Part shown: positions 34,932 through 43,251 of the stretch, in pieces
Position numbering within the stretch: the stretch's first letter is position 1
How the letters are laid out: every line of letters begins with the position of its first letter
Assembly (NCBI GenBank): GCA_023450835.1
Contig: JAEXGM010000264.1
Span: forward strand, 1-62,321
Direction of reading: 5' to 3'
Origin: Bacillota bacterium
GTDB taxonomy: Bacteria > Bacillota > Clostridia > Lachnospirales > Lachnospiraceae
DNA: 62,321 nt
Notes under the pieces: generated by a model
Seen by the model: the letters and a program-made list of their open reading frames with translations, nothing else
What the model was told of the DNA's origin: nothing
Databases searched by the model: none
Program-made: the position numbers and the translations under genes

Positions 34932-35407
34932 TGGTCCTCCTTTGGACTTAGGTTTTTATTTAAGAAGTTATTGAAAAATATATGAAGAGTAGAGAGAGCA
35001 GTGGATAATGCTTTTAATTCCTCCTCATTTAATTTGAGAGAAATTTCGTCTACCAGAGCTTTGTGAAATGTATAATGGCTGTCGTATGCCTTTTCTCCCA
35101 AAGGGGTAAGGCACAGTCTTACATACCGCTTGTCTTCAGGCAGTTTTTGACGTATAAGGTATCCTTTTCTCTCCAGAGTTTTAACAGAAGTAGTAAGGGT
35201 ACTGGCCGTCACGGATAATTTGGCTGCAATTTCATTCATAGCATACAAACCGGCTCTGTTGCCGTCATAAACAGCTTCTATTACATGCATTTCATGAACA
35301 GATAGATTCTGGAATTCGTCCTTGGCTAATGCTGCCTCTTCCAGACGAAGTAAGTCGTGAAATGCTTCCACCAGAAAATTATTAATATTCTCTTTATATT
35401 GCTCCAT
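34928..35407 (-). CDS. MarR-family regulator, FabT-like
   Basis: A 159-residue winged-helix repressor. The core helix-turn-helix is seen at about 58-84 (MNEIAAKLSVTASTLTTSVK), followed by the beta wing around LPEDKRYVRLCLTPLGE. The N- and C-terminal helices would form the dimer interface. AAGGAG precedes the ATG on the minus strand. Two palindromes of the form TTTGAA-N-TTCAAA flank its promoter, pointing to autoregulation. FabT, the fatty-acid synthesis repressor of streptococci and enterococci, is a MarR protein with a TTTGA-type palindrome, so a lipid regulator is a reasonable guess. Confidence 0.85.
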   Translation of the reverse strand: MEQYKENINNFLVEAFHDLLRLEEAALAKDEFQNLSVHEMHVIEAVYDGNRAGLYAMNEIAAKLSVTASTLTTSVKTLERKGYLIRQKLPEDKRYVRLCLTPLGEKAYDSHYTFHKALVDEISLKLNEEELKALSTALSTLHIFFNNFLNKNLSPKEDQ

Positions 35408-35437
35408 ATGGCTCCTTTCAGAATAAAATGAGCAGAT

Positions 35438-35458
35438 ATACTTTGAACTTCAAAGTAT
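35438..35458. promoter_or_regulatory. MarR operator O1
   Basis: A 21-bp palindrome, ATACTTTGAA-C-TTCAAAGTAT, perfect apart from the central base. It covers the predicted start site of the marR-degV transcript. Confidence 0.8.
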
Positions 35459-35462
35459 TAAC

Positions 35463-35491
35463 AGTGTAACAAACAAGAACTGCTTTGTCAA
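35463..35491 (-). promoter_or_regulatory. Sigma-A promoter of marR-degV
   Basis: On the minus strand TTGACA (35491-35486), 17-bp spacer, TACACT (35468-35463). It lies between the two operators. Confidence 0.82.
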
Positions 35492-35493
35492 TA

Positions 35494-35514
35494 ATAATTT
35501 GATATTCAAAGTAT
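35494..35514. promoter_or_regulatory. MarR operator O2
   Basis: A second 21-bp site, 8 of 10 base pairs symmetric, sharing the TTCAAAGTAT half-site with O1. Its centre is 56 bp from O1, directly upstream of the marR -35 box. It lies 30 bp from the -35 of the divergent patatin gene, so both transcripts could be controlled. Confidence 0.7.
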
Positions 35515-35543
35515 TTATTGGGCATTATTTTATTGAAATTAAT

Positions 35544-35572
35544 TTGCTCTTTGGAAAATCATTCATTATAAT
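35544..35572 (+). promoter_or_regulatory. Sigma-A promoter of the patatin-like gene
   Basis: TTGCTC (35544-35549), 17-bp spacer, perfect TATAAT (35567-35572). The leader is about 110 bases. Confidence 0.65.
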
Positions 35573-35689
35573 GAAAGTATGTTCGGAAAGGAAGTGGATA
35601 ATTCTACTGTGTATTCATAGAGAAAAGATGAAATGTTAAGATAAGCTTTTAATGTGACGCCGCAGCAAGCGACAGAATGAGAGGTAATT

Positions 35690-36532
35690 ATGTCCGGAAT
35701 TATATTAGAGGGTGGAACCTTTCGCCCGATTTTCAGTGCAGGGGTTATGGACGCCCTTCTGGAGGAAGAGGTTATGTTTCCTTATTGTATCGGCGTATCT
35801 GCCGGCATCAGTTTTGGAGTTTCCTATATTTCCAAACAAAAGGGCAGGAACCTTGAGGTCCTTTTAAAATGCAGAAGAGATAAGCGTTATATCAGCACCA
35901 GAAATCTTATTAAGTGCCGCAGCCTGTTTGGCCTGGATTTTGTCTATGATGAAGTGCCAAATAAACTCTTTCCTTTTGACTGGGACACCTTTCTTAAATA
36001 TGAAGGCAAGGTATTAGTAGGCGTGACCAATGCCAATACCGGAAAAGCCGAATACTTAAACGGTCTTGAGACTGACCGGAAATGCACGATTCTTCAGGCC
36101 ACCTGTGCCATGCCTCTGTTTTTTCCCGCAATCTCCTGGAAGGAAAACCTTTACTATGATGGAGGCCTCGCGGACTCCATACCCATTCGAAAATCAATAG
36201 AAGACGGCAATAAAAAGAATTTGATTATCCTGACCCGTCCCAAGGGGTACCACCGAACTCTGGGCAGGGACAGTAAATTAGCCATGCGGCTGCTACGGAA
36301 TAAATACCCTGAAATGGTGGAGGTAATCAGAAAAAGGCCCGATATGTACAATGAAACGGTGGAATATTGCGAGAAGCTCGAAAGAGAAGGCAAGGCAGTA
36401 GTCCTAAGACCCGAATATAACGTTGAAAGCATGGAAAAAGATCTGACTGCCCTGGAACGAAATTATAAGCACGGTTACGATATGGCAAAGAGTCAAATGA
36501 AAGAGATTAAAAAGCTTCTTGTAGAAGACTAA
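35690..36532 (+). CDS. Patatin-like phospholipase
   Basis: A 280-residue serine acyl hydrolase. The catalytic dyad is Ser37 in GVSAG (GxSxG) and Asp157 in YYDGGLADS. The glycine-rich oxyanion segment at the N-terminus reads LEGGTFRPIFSAGVMDALL. There is no signal peptide, so it acts in the cytosol or at the inner membrane face; it is related to the YjjU/RssA-like group. GAGAGGTAA precedes the ATG. It is divergent from the MarR-DegV pair and may release fatty acids that FakB can bind (inference from context). No terminator with a clear T-tract is seen after it on the plus strand. Confidence 0.92.
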   Translation: MSGIILEGGTFRPIFSAGVMDALLEEEVMFPYCIGVSAGISFGVSYISKQKGRNLEVLLKCRRDKRYISTRNLIKCRSLFGLDFVYDEVPNKLFPFDWDTFLKYEGKVLVGVTNANTGKAEYLNGLETDRKCTILQATCAMPLFFPAISWKENLYYDGGLADSIPIRKSIEDGNKKNLIILTRPKGYHRTLGRDSKLAMRLLRNKYPEMVEVIRKRPDMYNETVEYCEKLEREGKAVVLRPEYNVESMEKDLTALERNYKHGYDMAKSQMKEIKKLLVED

Positions 36533-36617
36533 AAACCATTGTGCCACCAAAGAAATCGGGATTTTACTTAAATATCGATTTATTCTTAAGTACTGACTAT
36601 ATTCAGAGAAACAAAAT

Positions 36618-36666
36618 AAAAAAGGTATGCCAGGGACCTCAAAGTAAGAAGTCTTCCTGACATACC
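36618..36666 (-). terminator. Terminator of the aldo/keto reductase gene
   Basis: A 13-bp stem with one mismatch (36624-36636 with 36654-36666), followed on the minus strand by six Ts. Two further hairpins lie between it and the stop codon: GTATGAATTAT/ATAATTCATAC (36735-36764) and TTGTGCC/GGCACAA (36703-36727). Confidence 0.8.
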
Positions 36667-36763
36667 ACTTTACCGGTATATATTTTCCACCGCACTTCAA
36701 GATTGTGCCGTGGATTTCGCAGGCACAACCTTGTGTATGAATTATGTTTTTCAATAATTCATA

Positions 36764-37861
36764 CTATGCGCCTTTTGAAATCTCTTCCAAGCGGTCAATA
36801 ATGGGAAGATGCTGTGTACACAGTTTTTCACATTTACCGCAGTTAATACATTCAGCTGCCATTTCAGCAGGAATTCCCCAATGATATTTCAATCTGTCAA
36901 ACATATTGTTGCCAAGAATCTTTTCATTGTAAGCATCCATAAATTTAGGAATATCAATATTCTTTGGACAGTGTTTGCAGTAAGCACATCCCGTACAGAG
37001 ATTATTCAGTGCAACACCCTTGTTCTCATATTCCTCAAAGATTTCCTTTGCCGGTCTCTCTTTCAGATTCTCAACAGCCTTACAGGCATCATCCACATGT
37101 TCTTTCGTGGTACATCCTGCCAGGGTTATGGTAATTTCTTTATGAGAAGCCACAAAGTTTAAAGCTGCCTGTGCAACGGTAAGTTCAGTTCCTTCCGTCA
37201 GGTACTCAAAAGTCTTCGGATTGCTTGGTATCAGACCTCCGCCTAAAGGATTCATGACAACAACGCCCATCCCTTTTTCATAAGCTGCTGTAATACCAGT
37301 CTGACGGAATCTGTAATTCAAAGCATTATAGCCAATTAACATCCCCTTAAAACGGTCGGTAGCAACAGCGCCTTCTAAGTCGTTACCCTGCATATGGGAA
37401 GAAAATACGATATTCCTTATCAGTCCGTCTTTTTTTGCTTCCTCAAAGAATCCATAAAGGGATTCGCACTGACTTTCAAAAGACTCCAGATTTAACAAGC
37501 ACCATAAATGGTAAAAGTCCAGATAATCCACCTTAAGACGGCTTAAAGTAGTCTCAAGTCTGCTGCGGAAAGCATCCCTTGTAGCTTTTCCGCCAATAGT
37601 ACCAAGATTCATCTTAGAAGAAACATAATAACTATCTCTGGGCAATTGAGAGAGTGCAATACCGGTTATGATTTCACTTTTATCATTGCAATAAAAAGGA
37701 GCGGTATCAAAATAATTAATACCTCTCTCGTGAGCATACAAAGCAACCTCTGCGCATTTCTCAAATCTTTCCGCCTTTACATCCTCGTCATCATAACGCA
37801 TACAGCCCATACCAATAGCGGATACTTTCATATCCGTATCACCATACTGTTTATAATACAT
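36764..37861 (-). CDS. Aldo/keto reductase with C-terminal ferredoxin-type domain
   Basis: A 365-residue cytosolic oxidoreductase. The AKR barrel occupies about 1-265; the catalytic tetrad candidates are Asp in NYFDTAPFY, Tyr in the same segment, Lys in VSSKMNL and His in DFYHLW. The C-terminal part holds cysteine clusters CTGCAYCKHCPKNIDIP and CINCGKCEKLC, a [4Fe-4S]-binding module. This fusion is common in anaerobes; the physiological substrate is unknown. The start at 37861 has ACGGAGG 7 bases upstream; the in-frame ATG two codons earlier is too close to that site. Minus strand, monocistronic. Confidence 0.92.
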   Translation of the reverse strand: MYYKQYGDTDMKVSAIGMGCMRYDDEDVKAERFEKCAEVALYAHERGINYFDTAPFYCNDKSEIITGIALSQLPRDSYYVSSKMNLGTIGGKATRDAFRSRLETTLSRLKVDYLDFYHLWCLLNLESFESQCESLYGFFEEAKKDGLIRNIVFSSHMQGNDLEGAVATDRFKGMLIGYNALNYRFRQTGITAAYEKGMGVVVMNPLGGGLIPSNPKTFEYLTEGTELTVAQAALNFVASHKEITITLAGCTTKEHVDDACKAVENLKERPAKEIFEEYENKGVALNNLCTGCAYCKHCPKNIDIPKFMDAYNEKILGNNMFDRLKYHWGIPAEMAAECINCGKCEKLCTQHLPIIDRLEEISKGA

Positions 37862-37945
37862 ATCCATACCTCCGTAAATTCTGACAGGCATTATGTAATA
37901 GAACCTGACCGCCAGATAATTATGCTTATTTTTGGCATCCTAATA

Positions 37946-37973
37946 AGTATACCATAAAAAAAGCATTCCTCAA
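37946..37973 (-). promoter_or_regulatory. Sigma-A promoter of the aldo/keto reductase gene
   Basis: On the minus strand TTGAGG (37973-37968), 16-bp spacer, TATACT (37951-37946). Confidence 0.65.
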
Positions 37974-38179
37974 CTAAAAAATTATTGATTTCTTTCAGGA
38001 ACCGTTGCTATGCAACCTTGCATTGAATACTGAAATACTGAATATCTAACGAACCGACGATGATACCCACTTCCATTTCATTGCTGATTTGAACTGCTTA
38101 TAACTCCAGTTTCGAATTCCAACCAAAATGTCAACATCTAATCTGCTCTGACGGGTAAAATTGCAGCACTAATGCCAAT

Positions 38180-38424
38180 ACACAGATGACTAAGGGGATT
38201 TGTTCTTCTGTTTGGTCTCGAAAGGACCCTTATGACACTTAAGGCACAGGAAACGTAACTAGGTAAAACAGTGCCATGTCTGAGCTCTGTAAACTGACGC
38301 TCCCACTATGTAACAGCGAGTTTGGCACTGATTTACCTGCCAAGTTACGTCTTCTGTACCTTTAGTGGAATATGGGCCCTTGAGCAACCAAACAGAAGAA
38401 CAAATCCCCTTAGCCATCGTCCGT
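38180..38424 (+). repeat. Long structured hairpin element, copy B
   Basis: A 245-base element with the same architecture as copy A at 25257. P1 pairs 38185-38216 with 38387-38418 (31 of 32). P2 pairs 38222-38229 with 38374-38381. P3 runs from the conserved CACTTAA to TTTAGTG, about 25 pairs with a few mismatches. P4 is AGGTAAAACAGTGCC with GGCACTGATTTACCT. The apical part again starts ATGTCTGAGC and ends GCGAGTTT. Identical to A: CACAGATG, ATGACACTTAA, CTAGGT, GCCATGTCTGAGC, GCGAGTTTGGC, ACCTGC, TTTAGTGGAAT, CATCGTCCGT. The rest of 37974-38544 is AT-rich; a perfect TATAAT at 38491-38496 with a poor -35 box may serve the next operon. Confidence 0.75.
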
Positions 38425-38544
38425 CCCCATTATTCCATCACTTACAGTGAATGTATCTTGATAGTACTTTTCCTTTTCAAATAAACGTAGTATAATGAGA
38501 ATTAGACTTTAAAATTGATTTTTTATTCATGAAAGGGGTTTTAC

Positions 38545-39054
38545 GTGAAAAACATCGGTACAGATAAAAAAATTATAAGTAAAAATGCATACAATAAGAA
38601 TACAGCTGCCAAAGCAACTGGTAAAAGTACAGAAAGCATAAATAAAAGCAGCAAAAGTATAAATAATAAGAAAAACCAGAACACAGCACCTGCCTCCGAT
38701 CCTATTATAGATTGGTTCTTTATGTCGCCTTCCGAGATTAATGCAAAAGATTTCTCACTCTTTTTATCACCCCTTAACCTGGGAGAAATCGACCTTTGGG
38801 AGGAGATGGATATCCTTTCATTACTGTTAGAGGATAAGACCAGCATTGACTTTGAAGGGTTAAAGGAAGGCTTTCCCGATAAAAAGGATAGGCTTTTTCT
38901 GGAGGAGAATGGTTACAAAACTGTATTTTCCGTTACTTTGAGTAATGACAACAAGCAGACAAGAGAACTCTTTGATAAAATACTGGAGCATTTTCCAGGT
39001 GGATTCTATGCAGATACAACAGACTTTAAACCCAGCATTCTAGGCAGAAGGTAA
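38545..39054 (+). CDS. Hypothetical protein, Lys/Asn/Ser-rich N-terminus
   Basis: A 169-residue protein with a GTG start, preceded by GAAAGGGG. Residues 1-48 are low-complexity (Lys, Asn, Ser, Thr, Ala) and probably disordered. The folded part from about 52 (DPIIDWFF) to the end has mixed helices and an LFDKILEHFPGGFYAD segment. No signal peptide, membrane helix or known domain is recognised. Its stop is 13 bases from the binding-protein gene, so it leads the sensor operon. The high Lys/Asn codon content is unlike its neighbours. Real coding is supported by the ribosome binding site, spacing and normal composition of the C-terminal part. Confidence 0.65.
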   Translation: MKNIGTDKKIISKNAYNKNTAAKATGKSTESINKSSKSINNKKNQNTAPASDPIIDWFFMSPSEINAKDFSLFLSPLNLGEIDLWEEMDILSLLLEDKTSIDFEGLKEGFPDKKDRLFLEENGYKTVFSVTLSNDNKQTRELFDKILEHFPGGFYADTTDFKPSILGRR

Positions 39055-39067
39055 AGGCGGTAAACAC

Positions 39068-40078
39068 ATGAGGATGATACGAGGAATATTCGGACTGTTA
39101 CTTGGAATGCTTCTAATCCTTGGTATTATGTTTGTAACTTTGATAGTAAGAGAAGACAGGAATCGCGAAACGGTAAGCAAGGTATCTACAGCAAAATACC
39201 ATCTGCAGATTCTGGTACAGAATACGGACGAATATTTCTGGCAGTATTTTAAGGATGGCGCAAGAACAGCCGCTGAAGAAATGGATGTATATGCCGAATT
39301 CGTTCCTATTGCCGGTAAGGACAGCGAGGCGATAAAAGACGCTGTGGAAAAAGGTATTTACAGCGGGGTCAACGGGATTGCCCTGAAACCTGCCGATGCA
39401 CTTGGAACCAAGGAAATCGCAAAAGAAGCAAAAGAAAAGAACATTCCTCTGTTAATTTATGAAAATGACAGTTATAACATTTCAGATCTGCCCATTGTAG
39501 GTTCTAACAGTTATACTATCGGAACCATGGCCGGAACCATGGGAGCCAAAGCAATCGGACGCGGAACAAAGGCAGTTATTATTATGAATGAAGCCGGAGA
39601 AGAAGGAGATATCTCCTATCGTAATCTTAGTATCCAGGGAATCGCGGAATCTTTTTCTTTAAAGGGCAACATTGAGATTGAAGAGATTTATACTTTAAAG
39701 CAAAATATGTTTGATGCAGAAAAGGTAACCTACTCTATTATATCCAAGCATAAGGATGTGAACCTGATTATATGCCTGGATGAAAAGAGTACGCCGGGTG
39801 TGGCTCAGGTCTTAGTAGATAATAACCTGGTAGGCGACATTAAGCTGGTGGGGTACGGAAGCATGCCCCTGACTCTGGATTATGTAGAAAGAGGCGTAAT
39901 CTATGGAACCGTAAGCCCGGACGCTTATAAAATCGGCTATTATACCGTGAAACAGTTAGCACAGGAATTAAATGGGGTACAGATAAGTGATTACAAGAGT
40001 ACCCCTCTATATTCAATTGATGCATCCAATGTGGCAAGTTTTAATAATGGAGCAGCGAAAAAGGAAGGTGGAGAATGA
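39068..40078 (+). CDS. Membrane-anchored sugar-binding sensor protein (XylFII-like)
   Basis: A 336-residue periplasmic-binding-protein fold of the ribose/xylose group (PBP type 1). A hydrophobic helix at about 5-27 without a lipobox Cys suggests an uncleaved membrane anchor. The core has NTDEYFWQYFKDGARTAA at the start and NGIALKPADA near 121. Its stop overlaps the histidine kinase start by 4 bases (ATGA). This binding protein-LytS-YesN arrangement matches the xylose-responsive XylFII-LytS system described in clostridia, where the binding protein docks on the kinase and reports sugar rather than importing it. The ligand here is inferred. Confidence 0.88.
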   Translation: MRMIRGIFGLLLGMLLILGIMFVTLIVREDRNRETVSKVSTAKYHLQILVQNTDEYFWQYFKDGARTAAEEMDVYAEFVPIAGKDSEAIKDAVEKGIYSGVNGIALKPADALGTKEIAKEAKEKNIPLLIYENDSYNISDLPIVGSNSYTIGTMAGTMGAKAIGRGTKAVIIMNEAGEEGDISYRNLSIQGIAESFSLKGNIEIEEIYTLKQNMFDAEKVTYSIISKHKDVNLIICLDEKSTPGVAQVLVDNNLVGDIKLVGYGSMPLTLDYVERGVIYGTVSPDAYKIGYYTVKQLAQELNGVQISDYKSTPLYSIDASNVASFNNGAAKKEGGE

Positions 40079-41610
40079 AGAACAGAAAAAGACGGGATTT
40101 GTCCTATCGTACAAAGCTTACCAGCTTCTTTCTTCTTGCGACCGCTATTACCATATTTGTTGGGCTTTATAATTATATATCCTCCCGTATGTTAATGGAG
40201 GATATGACGGACCTGCTGAATAAGAGCCAGGAACTTACCGCTCTTTACAAAGAGGTGGATGAAATACAAAATGATTTGGAAGTATACTTGTCCACCAGAA
40301 GTTCGGACAGTTTGCAGTCCTTTTATAACCACAGTAATTCCATCAGTTCCGATAATGATATCCTAAAACAGGACGCGGAATATTCCGACAGAGGCGTCCG
40401 GATTAAGAATCTGACAGGAATGATTGACCATTACCTAAAAATACTGGATGAGACAATAGTAGACAAGCGAAACCGTAAAATCAGTGATTACACCAAGGGT
40501 TACCAGCAGGCTGTAAAAGAATATAACTTTATCGGCAGCTATATCAAGGAAATCATGAGCTCAGATTTAAGCGACAGTGCACAGAGATATCAGGAAATAC
40601 AGACGGAAGCAAATAATAGCACCGTATTAAGTTACACTATGTTTGGGATAAGCTTTGCTCTGATTCTTGTAATCATTGTTTTATTCAGTTACGAAATAAC
40701 AAGGCCCATTACGAAGCTTTCTTCTTATGCCAAGGAAGTTTCGGAAGGTAACTTTGAAGTGGATATTACAGAAGAAGGCACCAGCAGTGAGATCCGGGTC
40801 CTTTACCGCGCTTTTAGTAAGATGACTAAGAGCATCCGGGAATATATTGATGAATTAAAGGAAAAGGAAAGACTGGAACGTGTTCTGATTCAGGAAAAGT
40901 ATGATAACCTGAAAATGAAGAATGCTTTACATGAAGCGGAGCTTCTTGCCCTCCAGTCCCAGGTAAATCCTCATTTTATCTTTAACTCTATCAATATCGG
41001 AGCCAAAGTTGCCATGCTCCAGGGTGATAGTGTGACCTGTGAATACCTGGAGAATTTTGCGGATATCTTTCGTTACAACCTAAAAGGCCTTGATTATAAT
41101 GCTACTTTATCAGAAGAAGTAAATAATGTTTCCTCCTATATGAGCCTCTTAACAACCCGCTTCGGAGATTTTGTAACCTTTCATATGGACATACCGGATG
41201 ACCCTGATATATTAGAATTTAAGATGCCCAGAATGACACTGCAGCCTCTGACGGAAAACGCCTATATCCATGGTCTCAGCAAATTGGAAGAGGGCGGACG
41301 GATTGAGCTTAAGGTTGTAAAAGAAAAAAGCCGGGTAGTTATTGAAGTTTCAAACTCAGGTGATCATTTTCCGAAAGAAGCAATTGAGCGGATTCTTGGC
41401 AGAAGTAAAAAGGTTGAGAAAAGTCATGGACAAAAAGGCCACACCACCGGTATTGGTATGGATAATGTATTAAAGCGTCTAAGATTGTTCTATGATAAGA
41501 GAGATGTTATGAATATTGTCAGTAAAGACGGTGTAACAAAGGTTATTCTGCTATTGCCAATTAACAACAAGAGAGAAATGGATACCAAAAAATATGAGAA
41601 TGCAATATAA
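40075..41610 (+). CDS. LytS/YesM-type sensor histidine kinase
   Basis: A 511-residue membrane kinase: TM1 about 15-35, an extracellular domain of about 150 residues, TM2 about 186-205, HAMP about 206-258, a coiled segment, then the His_kinase domain with phospho-acceptor His300 in SQVNPHFIFNS and an HATPase_c domain (N box LTENAYIHG near 396; G box TGIGMDNVLKRL near 461). The sensing domain is all-helical, suited to binding the upstream sugar-binding protein. It is coupled to both neighbours by overlaps, 4 bases before and 17 after. Phosphate passes to the downstream response regulator. Confidence 0.93.
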   Translation: MKNRKRRDLSYRTKLTSFFLLATAITIFVGLYNYISSRMLMEDMTDLLNKSQELTALYKEVDEIQNDLEVYLSTRSSDSLQSFYNHSNSISSDNDILKQDAEYSDRGVRIKNLTGMIDHYLKILDETIVDKRNRKISDYTKGYQQAVKEYNFIGSYIKEIMSSDLSDSAQRYQEIQTEANNSTVLSYTMFGISFALILVIIVLFSYEITRPITKLSSYAKEVSEGNFEVDITEEGTSSEIRVLYRAFSKMTKSIREYIDELKEKERLERVLIQEKYDNLKMKNALHEAELLALQSQVNPHFIFNSINIGAKVAMLQGDSVTCEYLENFADIFRYNLKGLDYNATLSEEVNNVSSYMSLLTTRFGDFVTFHMDIPDDPDILEFKMPRMTLQPLTENAYIHGLSKLEEGGRIELKVVKEKSRVVIEVSNSGDHFPKEAIERILGRSKKVEKSHGQKGHTTGIGMDNVLKRLRLFYDKRDVMNIVSKDGVTKVILLLPINNKREMDTKKYENAI

Positions 41611-43201
41611 GGTGTTAGTGGTAGATGATGAGCCTATTGCTGTAGAATCTGTCATATACATGCTAAACAAGAATTTTGAAGAAATTGAAATATGCGGAAG
41701 TGCCAGATCCGGTAAGGATGCCATTGAGAAAGCCTACAATCTGCACCCGGATATCATTGTCATGGACATTAATATGCCGGGTATTAACGGACTGGAAGCC
41801 ATGAAGCAGATTCGCGCGGTCAATCCCAATGTGCTTATCATTATTATGTCTGCTTTCGACTATTTTGATTATGCGGTAGAGGCACTAAATCTTGGCGTAG
41901 TAGAATATCTGCTGAAACCGGTAAAGGAAGTTACCCTGACAGAGACCATGACAAAGGCTCTGGAACAAATTCGGGTTCGGGAAGCAAATATACAGAAGAA
42001 TCTCGAGCAGCAGGAACGTATGGAGATGATTATTCCGGTACTGGAGACCGGCTTTATGAATTCCCTCTGCCTTTATTCCGGGAGCAGCGAAGAACTGAAA
42101 AATTACTGCCAGTTATTTGGGTTTATAAATGGCGGCGGCTATGTTATGGCTCTGGAATTCGGCCAGAAAAAAAGCCATAAGATTGAGAATAAGATAGGCG
42201 CCGGTGTATATGGTGAAAAAATGTACGGGGAGTATAAGAAGATAATACAGTCAAGGCTAAAAGCTATTGTTGGACCTATTATGCTAAACCGCATTATCGT
42301 CTATGTTTTTGAAGAAAATAAAGCTCAGGATTATGAACAGAAAAGCCATTCCGTAGAAGAAGCGGGCAGAATTCTGGAAAGAGCGGTAAGAATATACCCT
42401 GATATTTTTATTGGCATCGGACGATATTATGATAATATTGAAGAGGCGAAAAAGTCTTATCAGGAATCTTTATTTGCTCTGGGTGTTCTGACCAGTGATA
42501 AAGAGGGAGAAGAAGCTCAGATTCTGCATGTGGACGATATTCTGGAAAGAATTGAATACACAGACAGCGATTATGAAGATGAACTGGAAGAAATCTGCCT
42601 TCATGCCGCCGAACAGGAAGAAAACGAATTGACCGCCTTATTCCATGAGGTATTCGGCAGAATGTCAAGGGATAATTCGATGACCTTTGAAGTAGTAAAG
42701 AACAGCATGATAGGACTGGTAACAAGCTTTGCCTCCAGATGGAAAAGTGCTGTCGGAAATTACTATGACGTCTTAAAAGATATAATAGGAACAGAAGACA
42801 AAGACAGACTTTATTCCATTGTCAGAAACTTTCTTGAAAGAACCGCCGGAAGGATTCAGGAAGGCCGAAAGATAAAGGTAAATTCTATCATTGATAAAGC
42901 CAACAAATACATGCAGCAGAACTTTGCCAGAGAAATATCTCTGGAAGAAGTAGCAAGGGAAGTGAACTTAAGCCCTTATTATTTCAGCCGCTTTTATAAA
43001 GAAGAGACGGGGGTGAACTTTAGCGACCGCCTTACGGAAATCCGCATGGAGACCGCAAAAGAGCTTTTAAAGAAAGATGAATACACTATTAAGGATGTAT
43101 GCTATATGACAGGCTATACCGAACCAAATTACTTTTCTAAAATATTTAAGAAAGTTACCGGGGCTACCCCTACGGAGTACAAAAGATTATTTGGCAATTA
43201 G
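41594..43201 (+). CDS. YesN-type response regulator with AraC DNA-binding domain
   Basis: A 535-residue regulator. The receiver domain (1-125) has the acidic pair D11/D12, phospho-acceptor D58 in VMDINMPGI, and Lys in YLLKPVKE. A long central region of unknown fold follows, then an AraC-type double helix-turn-helix at about 430-535, with the signature ending FKKVTGATPTEYK. It starts inside the kinase gene with no clear ribosome binding site, so it is translationally coupled. Likely target: the chvE promoter region, where AGCGCAATA repeats lie. Such regulators normally activate sugar uptake genes. Confidence 0.93.
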   Translation: MRMQYKVLVVDDEPIAVESVIYMLNKNFEEIEICGSARSGKDAIEKAYNLHPDIIVMDINMPGINGLEAMKQIRAVNPNVLIIIMSAFDYFDYAVEALNLGVVEYLLKPVKEVTLTETMTKALEQIRVREANIQKNLEQQERMEMIIPVLETGFMNSLCLYSGSSEELKNYCQLFGFINGGGYVMALEFGQKKSHKIENKIGAGVYGEKMYGEYKKIIQSRLKAIVGPIMLNRIIVYVFEENKAQDYEQKSHSVEEAGRILERAVRIYPDIFIGIGRYYDNIEEAKKSYQESLFALGVLTSDKEGEEAQILHVDDILERIEYTDSDYEDELEEICLHAAEQEENELTALFHEVFGRMSRDNSMTFEVVKNSMIGLVTSFASRWKSAVGNYYDVLKDIIGTEDKDRLYSIVRNFLERTAGRIQEGRKIKVNSIIDKANKYMQQNFAREISLEEVAREVNLSPYYFSRFYKEETGVNFSDRLTEIRMETAKELLKKDEYTIKDVCYMTGYTEPNYFSKIFKKVTGATPTEYKRLFGN

Positions 43202-43251
43202 CAGTACTTGATGTATTGAAGAAGGCATGAATTGAAAGAAGAGGAGGAAGT

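Noticed and set aside
36404..36754. 116-codon minus-strand frame after the aldo/keto reductase gene
   Set aside because: It overlaps the end of the patatin gene and runs through the terminator hairpins at 36618-36764; no SD.
38051..38062. Inverted CATCGTCGGTT-like sequence near copy B
   Set aside because: It differs from the conserved CATCGTCCGTT and I could find no matching arm, so it is not counted as another copy.
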